NCBI RefSeq assembly: GCF_016185115.1
Contig: NZ_JACPOF010000030.1
Span: 124,001-188,000 of the forward strand
Source of the DNA: Polaromonas sp.
Lineage (GTDB): Bacteria > Pseudomonadota > Gammaproteobacteria > Burkholderiales > Burkholderiaceae_C
Direction of reading: 5' to 3'
DNA length: 64,000 bases
Both the position numbers and the translations under genes were made by a program. The notes below the pieces were generated by a model. It saw only the letters and a program-made list of their open reading frames with translations. It was not told where the DNA came from and did not search any database. Shown here piece after piece: positions 41,392 to 49,279 of the stretch (position 1 is its first letter; each line of letters begins with the position of its first letter).

Positions 41392-41790
41392 ATGGCCAAG
41401 CCCCAACCCATCAACTACGAAGACGCGTCGCCATCAGTGCGCGCGGTTTTCGACGACATCAAGACCAGCCGCAAGGTGCCTGATGTGAACAACATCTGGA
41501 AGTACCTGGCGAATGACCCGGCCACCCTGAAGCGCACCTGGACCAGCGTCAAGGAAGTCATGGCCCCGGGCGGCGCACTTGACCCTGTTGTCAAGGAAAT
41601 GATTTACCTGGCCATCAGCGTCACCAACAACTGCGGCTACTGCGTGGCCAGCCACAGCTTTGCCGCAAGCAAGGCCGGCATGACAGACGAGATGTTCGGT
41701 GAGGTCATGGCCATCGTCGGCATGGCCAATGAAACCAACCGTCTCGTGACAGGCTACCGGGTCCCGATTGACGCCGCCTTCGAGCAGTAA
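41392..41790 (+). CDS. AhpD/carboxymuconolactone decarboxylase-like protein
   Basis: A 132-residue helical protein with the AhpD-type motif NNCGYCVASHSFAASKAGMT (CxxC followed by His), preceded by LDPVVKEMIYLAISVT. Family members include gamma-carboxymuconolactone decarboxylase and peroxidase-type AhpD proteins; CxxC-H favours a redox or protective role. The ATG at 41392 has an AGGAG site and follows the aldolase stop by 11 bp. Function in the pathway is not clear. Confidence 0.85.
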   Translation: MAKPQPINYEDASPSVRAVFDDIKTSRKVPDVNNIWKYLANDPATLKRTWTSVKEVMAPGGALDPVVKEMIYLAISVTNNCGYCVASHSFAASKAGMTDEMFGEVMAIVGMANETNRLVTGYRVPIDAAFEQ

Positions 41791-41835
41791 ACCGCCGTGC
41801 CGCGCCCTGACGGCGCGGCCAACCAAGGAGACAGC

Positions 41836-42840
41836 ATGTTCAATACATTCAAACCGGGGCGGATACTGAAGGCCGCCACGCTGGCGCTGGCAGCCGCCAG
41901 TGCATCCCTGATCATCCCGGCCGCAGCCCAGGCGCAAGCCGCCTTCCCGGACAAGCCGGTGAAGCTGCTGGTGCCCTTTTCAGCCGGCGGAGGCCAGGAC
42001 ATCTTTATCCGCAACCTGCTGCCCAAACTGAACGAGCTGCTCGGGCAGCCGGTGGTGATCGACAACCGCGCAGGCGCCTCCGGAAACATCGCGGCTGCCG
42101 CAGTCGCCGGTTCGCCCCCCGACGGCTACACCTTGCTGCTGGGCACGGCTGCCACACACGGCATGAACCAGGCCATGTTCAAAAGCCTACCCTTTGACGC
42201 GCAGACCAGTTTCGAGCCGGTGGCCCTGATTGCCGAAGTACCGCTGGTGCTGGTGGTTCACCCCTCCATTCCCGCCAACAACGTCAAGGAACTGGTGGCT
42301 TACCTGAAGACGCGCCCCGGCCAGCTCGCCTATGCCTCGTCCGGCACCGGCGCACCGCTGCACCTGGCCGGCGAGTTGTTCAAGAAGAATGCCGATGTGG
42401 ACATCCTGCATGTGCCGTACAAGGGCTCAGGCCCGGCCATGATCGATCTCGTCGCGGGACGTACCGTGATGATGTTCGACACCTTTGCGGCTACCAACCC
42501 GCATGTCAAGGCTGGCGCGCTCAAGCGACTCGGTGTCGCCAGCCTGGCGCGCTCGAACGCCGCACCCGAACTGCCCACCTTGCGCGAGCAGGGTTTTGCG
42601 GTTGAAGCGTATTCGTGGAGCGGGATTTTCGCGCCGGCCAAAACGCCGCGCCCCATCGTCGACAAACTCGCGCAGGCCTTCAACACCGCCGTCAACGACG
42701 CCGCCATTCGCCAGCGCCTCTATGACATCGGCTTCGACCCGGTCCGCACCTCCGGCCCTGAACAGCTCAAGGGCTTTGTGACCTCCGAGCTGCGCAAGTG
42801 GTCCGACGTCGTGCAGATCGCCAAAATCAAACCCGAATGA
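41836..42840 (+). CDS. Bug/TctC-family periplasmic solute-binding protein (first of tandem pair)
   Basis: A 334-residue exported protein. The signal peptide (LKAATLALAAASASLIIPAA) is cleaved near AAQAQA. Bug motifs: KLLVPFSAGGGQDIFIRNLL, IDNRAGASGNIAAAAVAGSP, YASSGTGAPLHLAGELFKKN and LHVPYKGSGPAMIDLVAGR. The ATG at 41836 has an AAGGAG site. It is followed 16 bp later by a second Bug gene. Co-transcription with the aldolase/dehydratase genes points to uptake of the pathway's acid substrate. No TctAB is present. Confidence 0.9.
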   Translation: MFNTFKPGRILKAATLALAAASASLIIPAAAQAQAAFPDKPVKLLVPFSAGGGQDIFIRNLLPKLNELLGQPVVIDNRAGASGNIAAAAVAGSPPDGYTLLLGTAATHGMNQAMFKSLPFDAQTSFEPVALIAEVPLVLVVHPSIPANNVKELVAYLKTRPGQLAYASSGTGAPLHLAGELFKKNADVDILHVPYKGSGPAMIDLVAGRTVMMFDTFAATNPHVKAGALKRLGVASLARSNAAPELPTLREQGFAVEAYSWSGIFAPAKTPRPIVDKLAQAFNTAVNDAAIRQRLYDIGFDPVRTSGPEQLKGFVTSELRKWSDVVQIAKIKPE

Positions 42841-42856
42841 CCCCCGGAGAAAAAGC

Positions 42857-43864
42857 ATGAACATCCGAAAAACCTCCTCCCTGCGTCGCATGCTGACCCT
42901 GCTGGCTTGCGCGGCAGCCGCGATGGCCGTGACGCACACCGCGCAGGCACAACCGGCGGCGGCCGGCGCATGGCCCGACCGCCCCGTCAAACTGATCGTC
43001 CCCTTCCCGCCGGGCGGCGGCAACGATGCCTTTGCGCGCGAGCTGGGCAATGCCCTGCAGAAAAAATTCGGCCAGGCCTTTGTCGTGGACAACCGCGCGG
43101 GTGCCAGCGGCAACATCGGCATCAGCGCCGTCGCCAAGAGTCCTCCGGATGGCTACACCCTGCTGGTGGTGTCGAACACACTGGTCACCAACCCCGGCCT
43201 GTCGGCACAGGTGCCGTATGACGTGTACAAGGACTTCGTGCCCATCACCCTGGCTGCGGGCCTGCCCGTCGCGCTGGTCACCAGCCCCGAAGTGGTCCCC
43301 AAAACCCTGCCTGCCCTGATCAGCTATGCCAAGGCCAACCCCGGCAAGCTCAGCTACGGCACGGCGGGCGTGGGCTCGCCGCACCACCTGACCACCGAAT
43401 ACTTCGCATCGCGCGCAGGCGTCTCGCTGCTGCACGTTCCGTTCAAGGGCCAGGGGCAGATCGTTCCGGAAATCGTGGCGGGCCGTGTCGACATGGCTTT
43501 CCTCGCCATCAGCTCGGTTATCCAGTTCATGCCCAGCGGCAAGGTGCGCGCCATCGCGATTGCCGGCGCCCAGCGCAGCGCACTCGCGCCTGAGCTGCCC
43601 ACGCTCGCCGAGGCAGGCCTTCCTGGCGCCAATGTCGACTGGTGGCTGGGCGTGCTTGCGCCCACAGGCACACCTGCCGATATCGTGCAGAAACTCAACG
43701 CTGAAATCGTTGCACTGTGCAAGCAGCCCGAGTTCAGGGCGCGTCTTGCAGCGCAGGGCATAGATGCCATCGGGTCGACACCGGAAGCTTTTGCAGCGGT
43801 GCTGCGCGACGAAATCCCGCGCTGGACGCAGGTCGTCAAAACCGCAGGAATCAAACAGCAATGA
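42857..43864 (+). CDS. Bug/TctC-family periplasmic solute-binding protein (second of tandem pair)
   Basis: A 335-residue exported protein with leader MLTLLACAAAAMAVTHTAQA after a basic N-terminus (NIRKTSSLRR). Motifs are KLIVPFPPGGGNDAFARELG, VDNRAGASGNIGISAVAKSP, SYGTAGVGSPHHLTTEYF and LHVPFKGQGQIVPEIVAGRV. It is clearly diverged from its tandem neighbour, so the two may bind different ligands or different states of the substrate. Its stop codon overlaps the following RraA gene start (ATGA). Confidence 0.9.
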   Translation: MNIRKTSSLRRMLTLLACAAAAMAVTHTAQAQPAAAGAWPDRPVKLIVPFPPGGGNDAFARELGNALQKKFGQAFVVDNRAGASGNIGISAVAKSPPDGYTLLVVSNTLVTNPGLSAQVPYDVYKDFVPITLAAGLPVALVTSPEVVPKTLPALISYAKANPGKLSYGTAGVGSPHHLTTEYFASRAGVSLLHVPFKGQGQIVPEIVAGRVDMAFLAISSVIQFMPSGKVRAIAIAGAQRSALAPELPTLAEAGLPGANVDWWLGVLAPTGTPADIVQKLNAEIVALCKQPEFRARLAAQGIDAIGSTPEAFAAVLRDEIPRWTQVVKTAGIKQQ

Positions 43865-44658
43865 CATCACCCCATGTTGACCCGGCCATCGCGGCGCAGA
43901 TCGCCGCGTATGGCAAACAGGTTTTAGGCCTGATTCCCGCCGAGCGCATACGCAAGATAGCCTTTGAGCGGCCGGATCCGGCGGTCATCGCAGGCTTTCG
44001 CGAACTGCGCGACCTGACTTCGACGGTGGCAGACATCCTGGACACGCTGGGCTATGACACCGCCATTCCTGCCAGCGAGCTGCCGCCATTGCAGCCGGGC
44101 CAGCGCATGGTGGGGCCAGCGGTCACCATACGCCACGTGCCTGCTCGGCTTTCAAGCGGCTTCAACATCGCCTCCGGAAAATCACCACCACAACTCGGCG
44201 GGCGCGACCAGGTCAGTTATTGCCAGCGTGGCGATGTGATGGTCATAGAAGCCAACGGCATACGCGACGCTTCCAACTTCGGCGGGCTCATGGCCACGTC
44301 TGTGAAAGAGGCCGGCATCGACGGCCTGGTGGTCGACGGTGCGGTGCGCGACGTTGCCAACATGCGCGCCATGAAACTCAACGTCTGGGCACGCGGCATC
44401 ACGCCACGCACCGGCAAGCACCGCATAGAGCTGGTGGAGTTCAACGGGCCGGTGTCCATTGCGGGCATTCAGGTGCGCCCCGGCGATTTGATGCTGGGCG
44501 ATTGCGATGGCGTGATCGTCGTCCCGCTGGAAGTTGCAGGCCTGGTTCTTGAAAAAGCACAGGCAGCGACGGCACGCGAGGAAAAACTCGTCAAGGCACT
44601 CGAAAGCGGCGCCACGCCCGAAGAAACCGCGCGCATCCTGCCGCCTGAAAAATGGTGA
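43861..44658 (+). CDS. RraA-family protein, long form
   Basis: The protein has 265 residues. A short helical N-terminal extension precedes the RraA fold: LTSTVADILDTLGYDTAIPA, GQRMVGPAVTIRHVP, RGDVMVIEANGIRDASNFGG, DGLVVDGAVRDVANMRAM (Arg-Asp pair retained), VSIAGIQVRPGDLMLGDCDG. This fits a Mg2+-dependent 4-hydroxy-2-oxoacid aldolase or oxaloacetate decarboxylase-like enzyme. Start and stop overlap both neighbours, so translation is coupled. It is the second of three RraA-fold genes. Confidence 0.83.
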   Translation: MTSPHVDPAIAAQIAAYGKQVLGLIPAERIRKIAFERPDPAVIAGFRELRDLTSTVADILDTLGYDTAIPASELPPLQPGQRMVGPAVTIRHVPARLSSGFNIASGKSPPQLGGRDQVSYCQRGDVMVIEANGIRDASNFGGLMATSVKEAGIDGLVVDGAVRDVANMRAMKLNVWARGITPRTGKHRIELVEFNGPVSIAGIQVRPGDLMLGDCDGVIVVPLEVAGLVLEKAQAATAREEKLVKALESGATPEETARILPPEKW

Positions 44659-45545
44659 CACGATCAACAGGCCCGCAGGAGCCCATTGCCATCATAGGTG
44701 CGGGCCAGCTCGGCACCTCGCTGGGCAAAAGCCTGCTGGCGCAGGGCGTGCCCAAAGTGCTGGCCTGCAACCTGCCCTCTGACACGAAGACGCGTGCACG
44801 CGCCGAAGCCGCCGGCATGAGCTGGCTGGAGTCACCCGAGGGACTGGGTGAAGCGCGCATCATCTTTTCAGCGGTGACTGCCGACAGCGCGGTTCATGCG
44901 GCAAAGGCCTGCGCACCATCCATTCACCCGGATGCGGTGTACATCGACCTCAACTCGATGGGCCCGAACGAAAAAAATGCAGCCGCAGAAGTTGTGACAT
45001 CCGCCGGGCGAAAGTTTATTGACGGCGCGGTGCTGGGCGCGGCAGCTGACGGCATCAAAATGCCCATCATCGTGTCGGGCGAGAATGCGCAGGCGGTCGC
45101 AGAACGCCTGACGCTGCTGGGCATGAACGTGCGTGCGGTCGGCACAAAGTCGGGCGAAGCCGCGGCCATCAAGATCGTGCGCAGCGTGCTGGCCAAGGGT
45201 CTGGAGGTGCTGTATGTCGAAGCGCTTCTGTCGGCGCATCGGCTGGGCGTGGACACCGAAGTGCTCAAGACTTTTTGCGACTGGCTGGACATGCGGCCGG
45301 CGGCCGCGTCTGCGCAAATCCTGGTCACCACGCATTTGCTGCATGCCGAGCGGCGCATGCATGAACTGGACATGTCGATCGCCGCGGTTCGCGAGACCGG
45401 CGTCGAGCCGGTGCTGACACAGGCGATACGCGACCGGCTGGCCATGACCGCCGCCACCGGCATCTCGGCGCAACTGGCGGGTGTGCCGCCCAAAAGCACG
45501 GCAGAAGCGCTGGACCTGCTGGAAAAAATCTTCCCGAAGGCATGA
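44652..45545 (+). CDS. NAD(P)-dependent beta-hydroxyacid dehydrogenase-like protein with DUF1932-type C-terminus
   Basis: A 297-residue protein. The Rossmann motif is IAIIGAGQLGTSLGKSLLA near residue 12, followed by IDLNSMGPNEKNAAAEVV and KFIDGAVLGAAADGIKMPII, as in 6-phosphogluconate/3-hydroxyisobutyrate dehydrogenases. The catalytic-type Lys is in EAAAIKIVRSVLAKGLEVLY. The helical C-terminus (about 170-280) resembles DUF1932. It probably oxidises or reduces a 3-hydroxy-acid intermediate. It overlaps the RraA genes at both ends, so it is tightly coupled to them. Confidence 0.84.
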   Translation: MVTRSTGPQEPIAIIGAGQLGTSLGKSLLAQGVPKVLACNLPSDTKTRARAEAAGMSWLESPEGLGEARIIFSAVTADSAVHAAKACAPSIHPDAVYIDLNSMGPNEKNAAAEVVTSAGRKFIDGAVLGAAADGIKMPIIVSGENAQAVAERLTLLGMNVRAVGTKSGEAAAIKIVRSVLAKGLEVLYVEALLSAHRLGVDTEVLKTFCDWLDMRPAAASAQILVTTHLLHAERRMHELDMSIAAVRETGVEPVLTQAIRDRLAMTAATGISAQLAGVPPKSTAEALDLLEKIFPKA

Positions 45546-46069
45546 TGGCGATGACGGCCATGACCGACAGCAACTGGAGCACCAGCGACCTCTGCGATGC
45601 GTTTTACCGCGACCCCGGACGCGAAGTGCAGATCTTCGACAACGGCATGCAGAGCTACGGGGGCAAGGCCGCCTACTTTGGGCCCGTGGTCACCATTGGC
45701 GCCGACAGCGGAAGCGCGCTCTCCCTGACCGCGACGCTGGAGACGCCCGGCAATGGACAGGTGCTGTTCATCAACGGCAAGGCCGACCCTGCACACGCGC
45801 TGGTCGGCGACCGCATTGCGGGGCTCGCGGTCAAGCACGGTTGGGCCGGCATCGTCCTCCATGGTTATGTGCGCGACAGCGCCGAACTGCCGGCTTTTGA
45901 TGTCGGCATTCATGCCTGGGGTACACGGCCAAACAAGCCTGCGCAGCTTGGCGAACTGGTCAGCGGGCAATCGTTTCAGATGGCGGGCGTGACGGTGCGG
46001 CCGGGCCTATGGCTGTATGCAGACCGCGACGGCATCATTTTGATGAACCGGCGCCACGACCAGGCATGA
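45542..46069 (+). CDS. RraA-family protein, short form
   Basis: A 175-residue protein with the compact E. coli RraA layout: STSDLCDAFYRDPGREVQIF, SYGGKAAYFGPVVTI, GQVLFINGKADPAHALVGD, GIVLHGYVRDSAEL and GVTVRPGLWLYADRDGIIL. E. coli RraA (an RNase E inhibitor) has lost the catalytic Asp in this position; here VRD is kept, as in true aldolases. It is therefore more likely an aldolase than an RNase regulator. Last gene of the unit; overlaps the dehydrogenase by four bases. Confidence 0.82.
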   Translation: MMAMTAMTDSNWSTSDLCDAFYRDPGREVQIFDNGMQSYGGKAAYFGPVVTIGADSGSALSLTATLETPGNGQVLFINGKADPAHALVGDRIAGLAVKHGWAGIVLHGYVRDSAELPAFDVGIHAWGTRPNKPAQLGELVSGQSFQMAGVTVRPGLWLYADRDGIILMNRRHDQA

Positions 46070-46090
46070 ATACGACGGGAAAGGCCAGCC

Positions 46091-47026
46091 CTAAGGGGTG
46101 CGCTCTGCAATAAACGCCACGAACCGGCTTAACACCGGGCTGCAATGACTTCTGGACCAGACCAGGCTGGTTTCACAACCCGGCACCTTCGCATCGGACT
46201 TGCCGGCGCGGACGGTTTTGTAGACAACGCCGTGGCGCTGGAACTGGCGCACACTTTCAGGCACCCACGCCAGGCCCAGCCCCGCCGAGACGAGGTTCAC
46301 GATGGTCTGCATCTGTATCGCCTCCTGCGCCACCTGCGGCGAACGGCCGGCGGCGTGGTACAGCGCAAAAATCGCGTCGTAGAGCGAAGGCACGATGCGG
46401 CGGGGAAATATCACCAGCGGCTCTGCCAGCACCTTGCTCCATGGCGGCGATGCCGCAGCCGCAAGCGGGTGCGACTCCGGCATGGCGAGCAGCAGGGGCT
46501 CGCTGGCGATCAGCGCGCGCTCCAGGCCCGCCGGTGCAAAGCCGGGCGAATGCAGCATGAAGCCCGCATCAATCTCCCCGCGCTCAAAGGCCTGCAACTG
46601 CACATCGCCGGTGGCTTCTATCAGTTCAAGGTCAACGCGCGGGTGCTGTTCACGAAAGACCCGGACCCAGCGCGGCAGCAAGTCAAAGCCCACGGTAGAC
46701 ACAAACGCCAGCCGCAAGCGCCCTGCCTCGCCGTCTGCACTGGCGCGGCCGTAGGCGGGCAGCGCCTGGGCCCTGGCCAGCAGGTCACGCGCCTCGGGCA
46801 GCAGCGCGGCACCTGCAGCCGTGAGTTGCACGCTGCGTTTGGTGCGGTCAAACAGCCGGTAGCCGAGTACCGCCTCCATCTGCGCGATGGCCTGTGTCAG
46901 CGGCGGCTGGGTCATGTGCAGGCGAATGGCGGCTCTGCCGAAGTGAAGCTCTTCAGCCACCGCGACAAACTGCCGCCACAGGCGAAGCTCTATCCACGGT
47001 GCAAGGTTTACAGGTGTGCCACTCAT
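46091..47026 (-). CDS. LysR-family transcriptional regulator
   Basis: A 311-residue LysR regulator. The HTH is ELRLWRQFVAVAEELHFGRA with AAIRLHMTQPPLTQAIAQME, an atypical PPLTQAI recognition helix common in aromatic-acid regulators (BenM/CatR-like). The effector domain has LRLAFVSTVGFDLLPRWVRV and VSAGLGLAWVPESVRQFQRH. It is convergent with the RraA gene (21-bp gap) and divergent from ilvD (101-bp gap). It could control either ilvD or the catabolic unit. Confidence 0.88.
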   Translation of the reverse strand: MSGTPVNLAPWIELRLWRQFVAVAEELHFGRAAIRLHMTQPPLTQAIAQMEAVLGYRLFDRTKRSVQLTAAGAALLPEARDLLARAQALPAYGRASADGEAGRLRLAFVSTVGFDLLPRWVRVFREQHPRVDLELIEATGDVQLQAFERGEIDAGFMLHSPGFAPAGLERALIASEPLLLAMPESHPLAAAASPPWSKVLAEPLVIFPRRIVPSLYDAIFALYHAAGRSPQVAQEAIQMQTIVNLVSAGLGLAWVPESVRQFQRHGVVYKTVRAGKSDAKVPGCETSLVWSRSHCSPVLSRFVAFIAERTP

Positions 47027-47127
47027 ATGCCATGCATATTAATACACCTTTAAAAATGGATTGGAGCAAATGAGTCAAAGCCACCATAATCGCTGCACAA
47101 ACCACAACTCCCCACAAGAGACACCCC

Positions 47128-48825
47128 ATGGAAACGAAAACCATCACCCTCAACCCGCGCAGCAAAAACATTACCGAGGGCAAATCACGCGCGCCCAACC
47201 GTTCGATGTACTACGCCATGGGCTATGAGACCGCCGACTTCAAGAAACCCATGATCGGCGTGGCCAATGGGCACAGCACCATCACCCCCTGCAACAGCGG
47301 CCTGCAAAAGCTGGCCGACGCCGCCATTGCCGGCATTGAAGAAGCCGGCGGCAACGCACAGGTCTTTGGCACGCCCACCATTTCAGACGGCATGGCCATG
47401 GGCACCGAGGGCATGAAGTATTCGCTGGTCAGCCGCGAAGTCATCAGCGACTGCATAGAGACCTGCGTGCAGGGCCAGTGGATGGACGGCGTGGTGGTGG
47501 TCGGCGGCTGCGACAAGAACATGCCCGGCGGCCTGATGGGCATGCTGCGCGCCAACGTGCCGGCCATCTATGTGTATGGCGGCACGATTTTGCCCGGCCA
47601 CTACAAGGGCAAGGACCTCAACATCGTCAGCGTGTTTGAAGCCGTCGGTGAAAACTCTGCCGGCCGCCTGAGCGACGAAGACCTGGAGCAGATAGAGCGC
47701 CGCGCCATCCCCGGCACCGGCAGTTGCGGCGGCATGTACACCGCCAACACCATGTCCAGCTCGTTCGAGGCACTCGGCATTTCGCTGCCCTACTCCAGCA
47801 CCATGGCCAACCCGCACGACGAGAAGATGAACTCGGCCAAGGAGTCTGCCAAGGTGCTGATCGAAGCCGTCAAGAAAGACATCAAGCCGCGCGACATCGT
47901 CACCAAAAAATCAATAGAAAACGCAGTCGCCGTCATCATGGCGACCGGCGGTTCAACCAATGCCGTGCTGCACTTCCTGGCGATTGCACATGCTGCCGGT
48001 GTTGAATGGACGATTGACGACTTCGAGCGCGTGCGCGTCAAGACGCCCGTGCTGTGCGACCTGAAACCATCAGGCCAATACCTGGCCGTTGACCTGCACA
48101 AGGCTGGCGGCATTCCGCAGGTCATGAAGACGCTGCTGGTGGCCGGCCTGCTGCACGGCGACTGTTTGACCATTAGCGGCCAGACGATTGCTGAAGTACT
48201 GAAAGACGTGCCCGATGCACCGCGCGCCGACCAGGACGTGATTCGCCCCATCAACAACCCGATGTACAAGCAGGGCCACCTTGCCATCCTGAAGGGCAAC
48301 CTGTCGCCGGAAGGCTGCGTCGCCAAGATCACCGGCCTGAAGAACCCCGTCATGACCGGCCCTGCCCGCGTGTTTGACGACGAGCAGTCGGGCCTGGCCG
48401 CCATCCTGGCCGGCAAGATCAAGGCTGGCGACGTGATGGTGCTGCGCTACCTCGGCCCCAAGGGCGGCCCCGGCATGCCCGAGATGCTGGCCCCCACGGG
48501 CGCACTCATTGGCGCAGGCCTCGGTGAAAGCGTGGGCCTGATCACCGACGGCCGCTTCTCGGGCGGCACCTGGGGCATGGTCGTCGGCCACGTCGCACCA
48601 GAAGCGGCAGCAGGCGGCAACATCGCCTTCATCAACGAAGGTGACTCCATCACCATAGACTCACGCCAGATGCTGCTGCAACTGAACATCAGCGACGAAG
48701 AACTCGCCAGACGCAAGGTAGGCTGGGTCGCGCCAAAACCGCGCTACACACGCGGCGTGCAGGCCAAGTTTGCGTTCAATGCATCGAGCGCCAGCAAGGG
48801 TGCTGTGCTGGATGATTATTCCTGA
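47128..48825 (+). CDS. ilvD: Dihydroxy-acid dehydratase
   Basis: The 565-residue enzyme is full length for IlvD. It has PMIGVANGHSTITPCNSGL, with the first cluster Cys, VVVVGGCDKNMPGGLMGMLR with the second, GTGSCGGMYTANTMSSSFEA with the third, and LITDGRFSGGTWGMVVGH near the end. It binds a [2Fe-2S] or [4Fe-4S] cluster and makes the keto-acids of valine and isoleucine. Next to it lies the isc operon that builds Fe-S clusters. It ends at a strong bidirectional terminator. Confidence 0.97.
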   Translation: METKTITLNPRSKNITEGKSRAPNRSMYYAMGYETADFKKPMIGVANGHSTITPCNSGLQKLADAAIAGIEEAGGNAQVFGTPTISDGMAMGTEGMKYSLVSREVISDCIETCVQGQWMDGVVVVGGCDKNMPGGLMGMLRANVPAIYVYGGTILPGHYKGKDLNIVSVFEAVGENSAGRLSDEDLEQIERRAIPGTGSCGGMYTANTMSSSFEALGISLPYSSTMANPHDEKMNSAKESAKVLIEAVKKDIKPRDIVTKKSIENAVAVIMATGGSTNAVLHFLAIAHAAGVEWTIDDFERVRVKTPVLCDLKPSGQYLAVDLHKAGGIPQVMKTLLVAGLLHGDCLTISGQTIAEVLKDVPDAPRADQDVIRPINNPMYKQGHLAILKGNLSPEGCVAKITGLKNPVMTGPARVFDDEQSGLAAILAGKIKAGDVMVLRYLGPKGGPGMPEMLAPTGALIGAGLGESVGLITDGRFSGGTWGMVVGHVAPEAAAGGNIAFINEGDSITIDSRQMLLQLNISDEELARRKVGWVAPKPRYTRGVQAKFAFNASSASKGAVLDDYS

Positions 48826-48860
48826 AGTGATTTGAGCGTTACCCGTTGAGAAACGGGAAC

Positions 48861-48892
48861 AAAAAAGGCACCTCATTGAGGTGCCTTTTTTA
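48861..48892. terminator. Bidirectional intrinsic terminator of ilvD and the isc operon
   Basis: AAAAAAGGCACCTCA-TT-GAGGTGCCTTTTTT is a perfect stem with A- and T-runs, 35 bp after ilvD and 18 bp after the fdx stop codon. It ends the two convergent transcripts. Confidence 0.93.
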
Positions 48893-48909
48893 TGTGCCGG
48901 CCAGCACAC

Positions 48910-49248
48910 TCAATGCATTTCCTTGGCGTGGTTGATTGAGTACTTGGGTATCTCGACCGTCACATCAGCCTGCGCAAGAATGGCCTGGCAACTCAGGCGT
49001 GAGTTGGGCTCCAGGCCCCAGGCGCGATCAAGCAGGTCTTCTTCTGTTTCGTCAGGCTCGTTGAGCGACTTGAAACCTTCACGCACCACGACATGACAGG
49101 TCGTGCAGGCTGCGCTCATGTCGCAGGCGTGCTCTATGTTGATCTTGTTGTCGAGCAGGGCTTCGCAAATGGAGGTACCTGCAGGCGCCTTGATCTCTGC
49201 GCCATTCGGGCAGTACTCAGGGTGGGGAAGTATTTTTATGACGGGCAT
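48910..49248 (-). CDS. fdx: [2Fe-2S] ferredoxin of the isc system
   Basis: A 112-residue adrenodoxin-type ferredoxin. The cluster Cys are in EHACDMSAACTTCHVVVREG (C-x5-C-x2-C) and later LSCQAILAQADVTVEIP. AGTSICEALLDNKINIEHAC is typical of isc Fdx. It supplies electrons for cluster assembly by IscS/IscU. Last gene of the isc operon. No iscX gene follows before the terminator. Confidence 0.96.
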   Translation of the reverse strand: MPVIKILPHPEYCPNGAEIKAPAGTSICEALLDNKINIEHACDMSAACTTCHVVVREGFKSLNEPDETEEDLLDRAWGLEPNSRLSCQAILAQADVTVEIPKYSINHAKEMH

Positions 49249-49279
49249 CTTGAGTGCTTGGTTATGTTCAGCTTGCTTC

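Noticed and set aside
45542..46069. Calling the short RraA protein a ribonuclease E activity regulator.
   Set aside because: It retains the Arg-Asp aldolase signature and sits in a catabolic unit with two other RraA-fold proteins.
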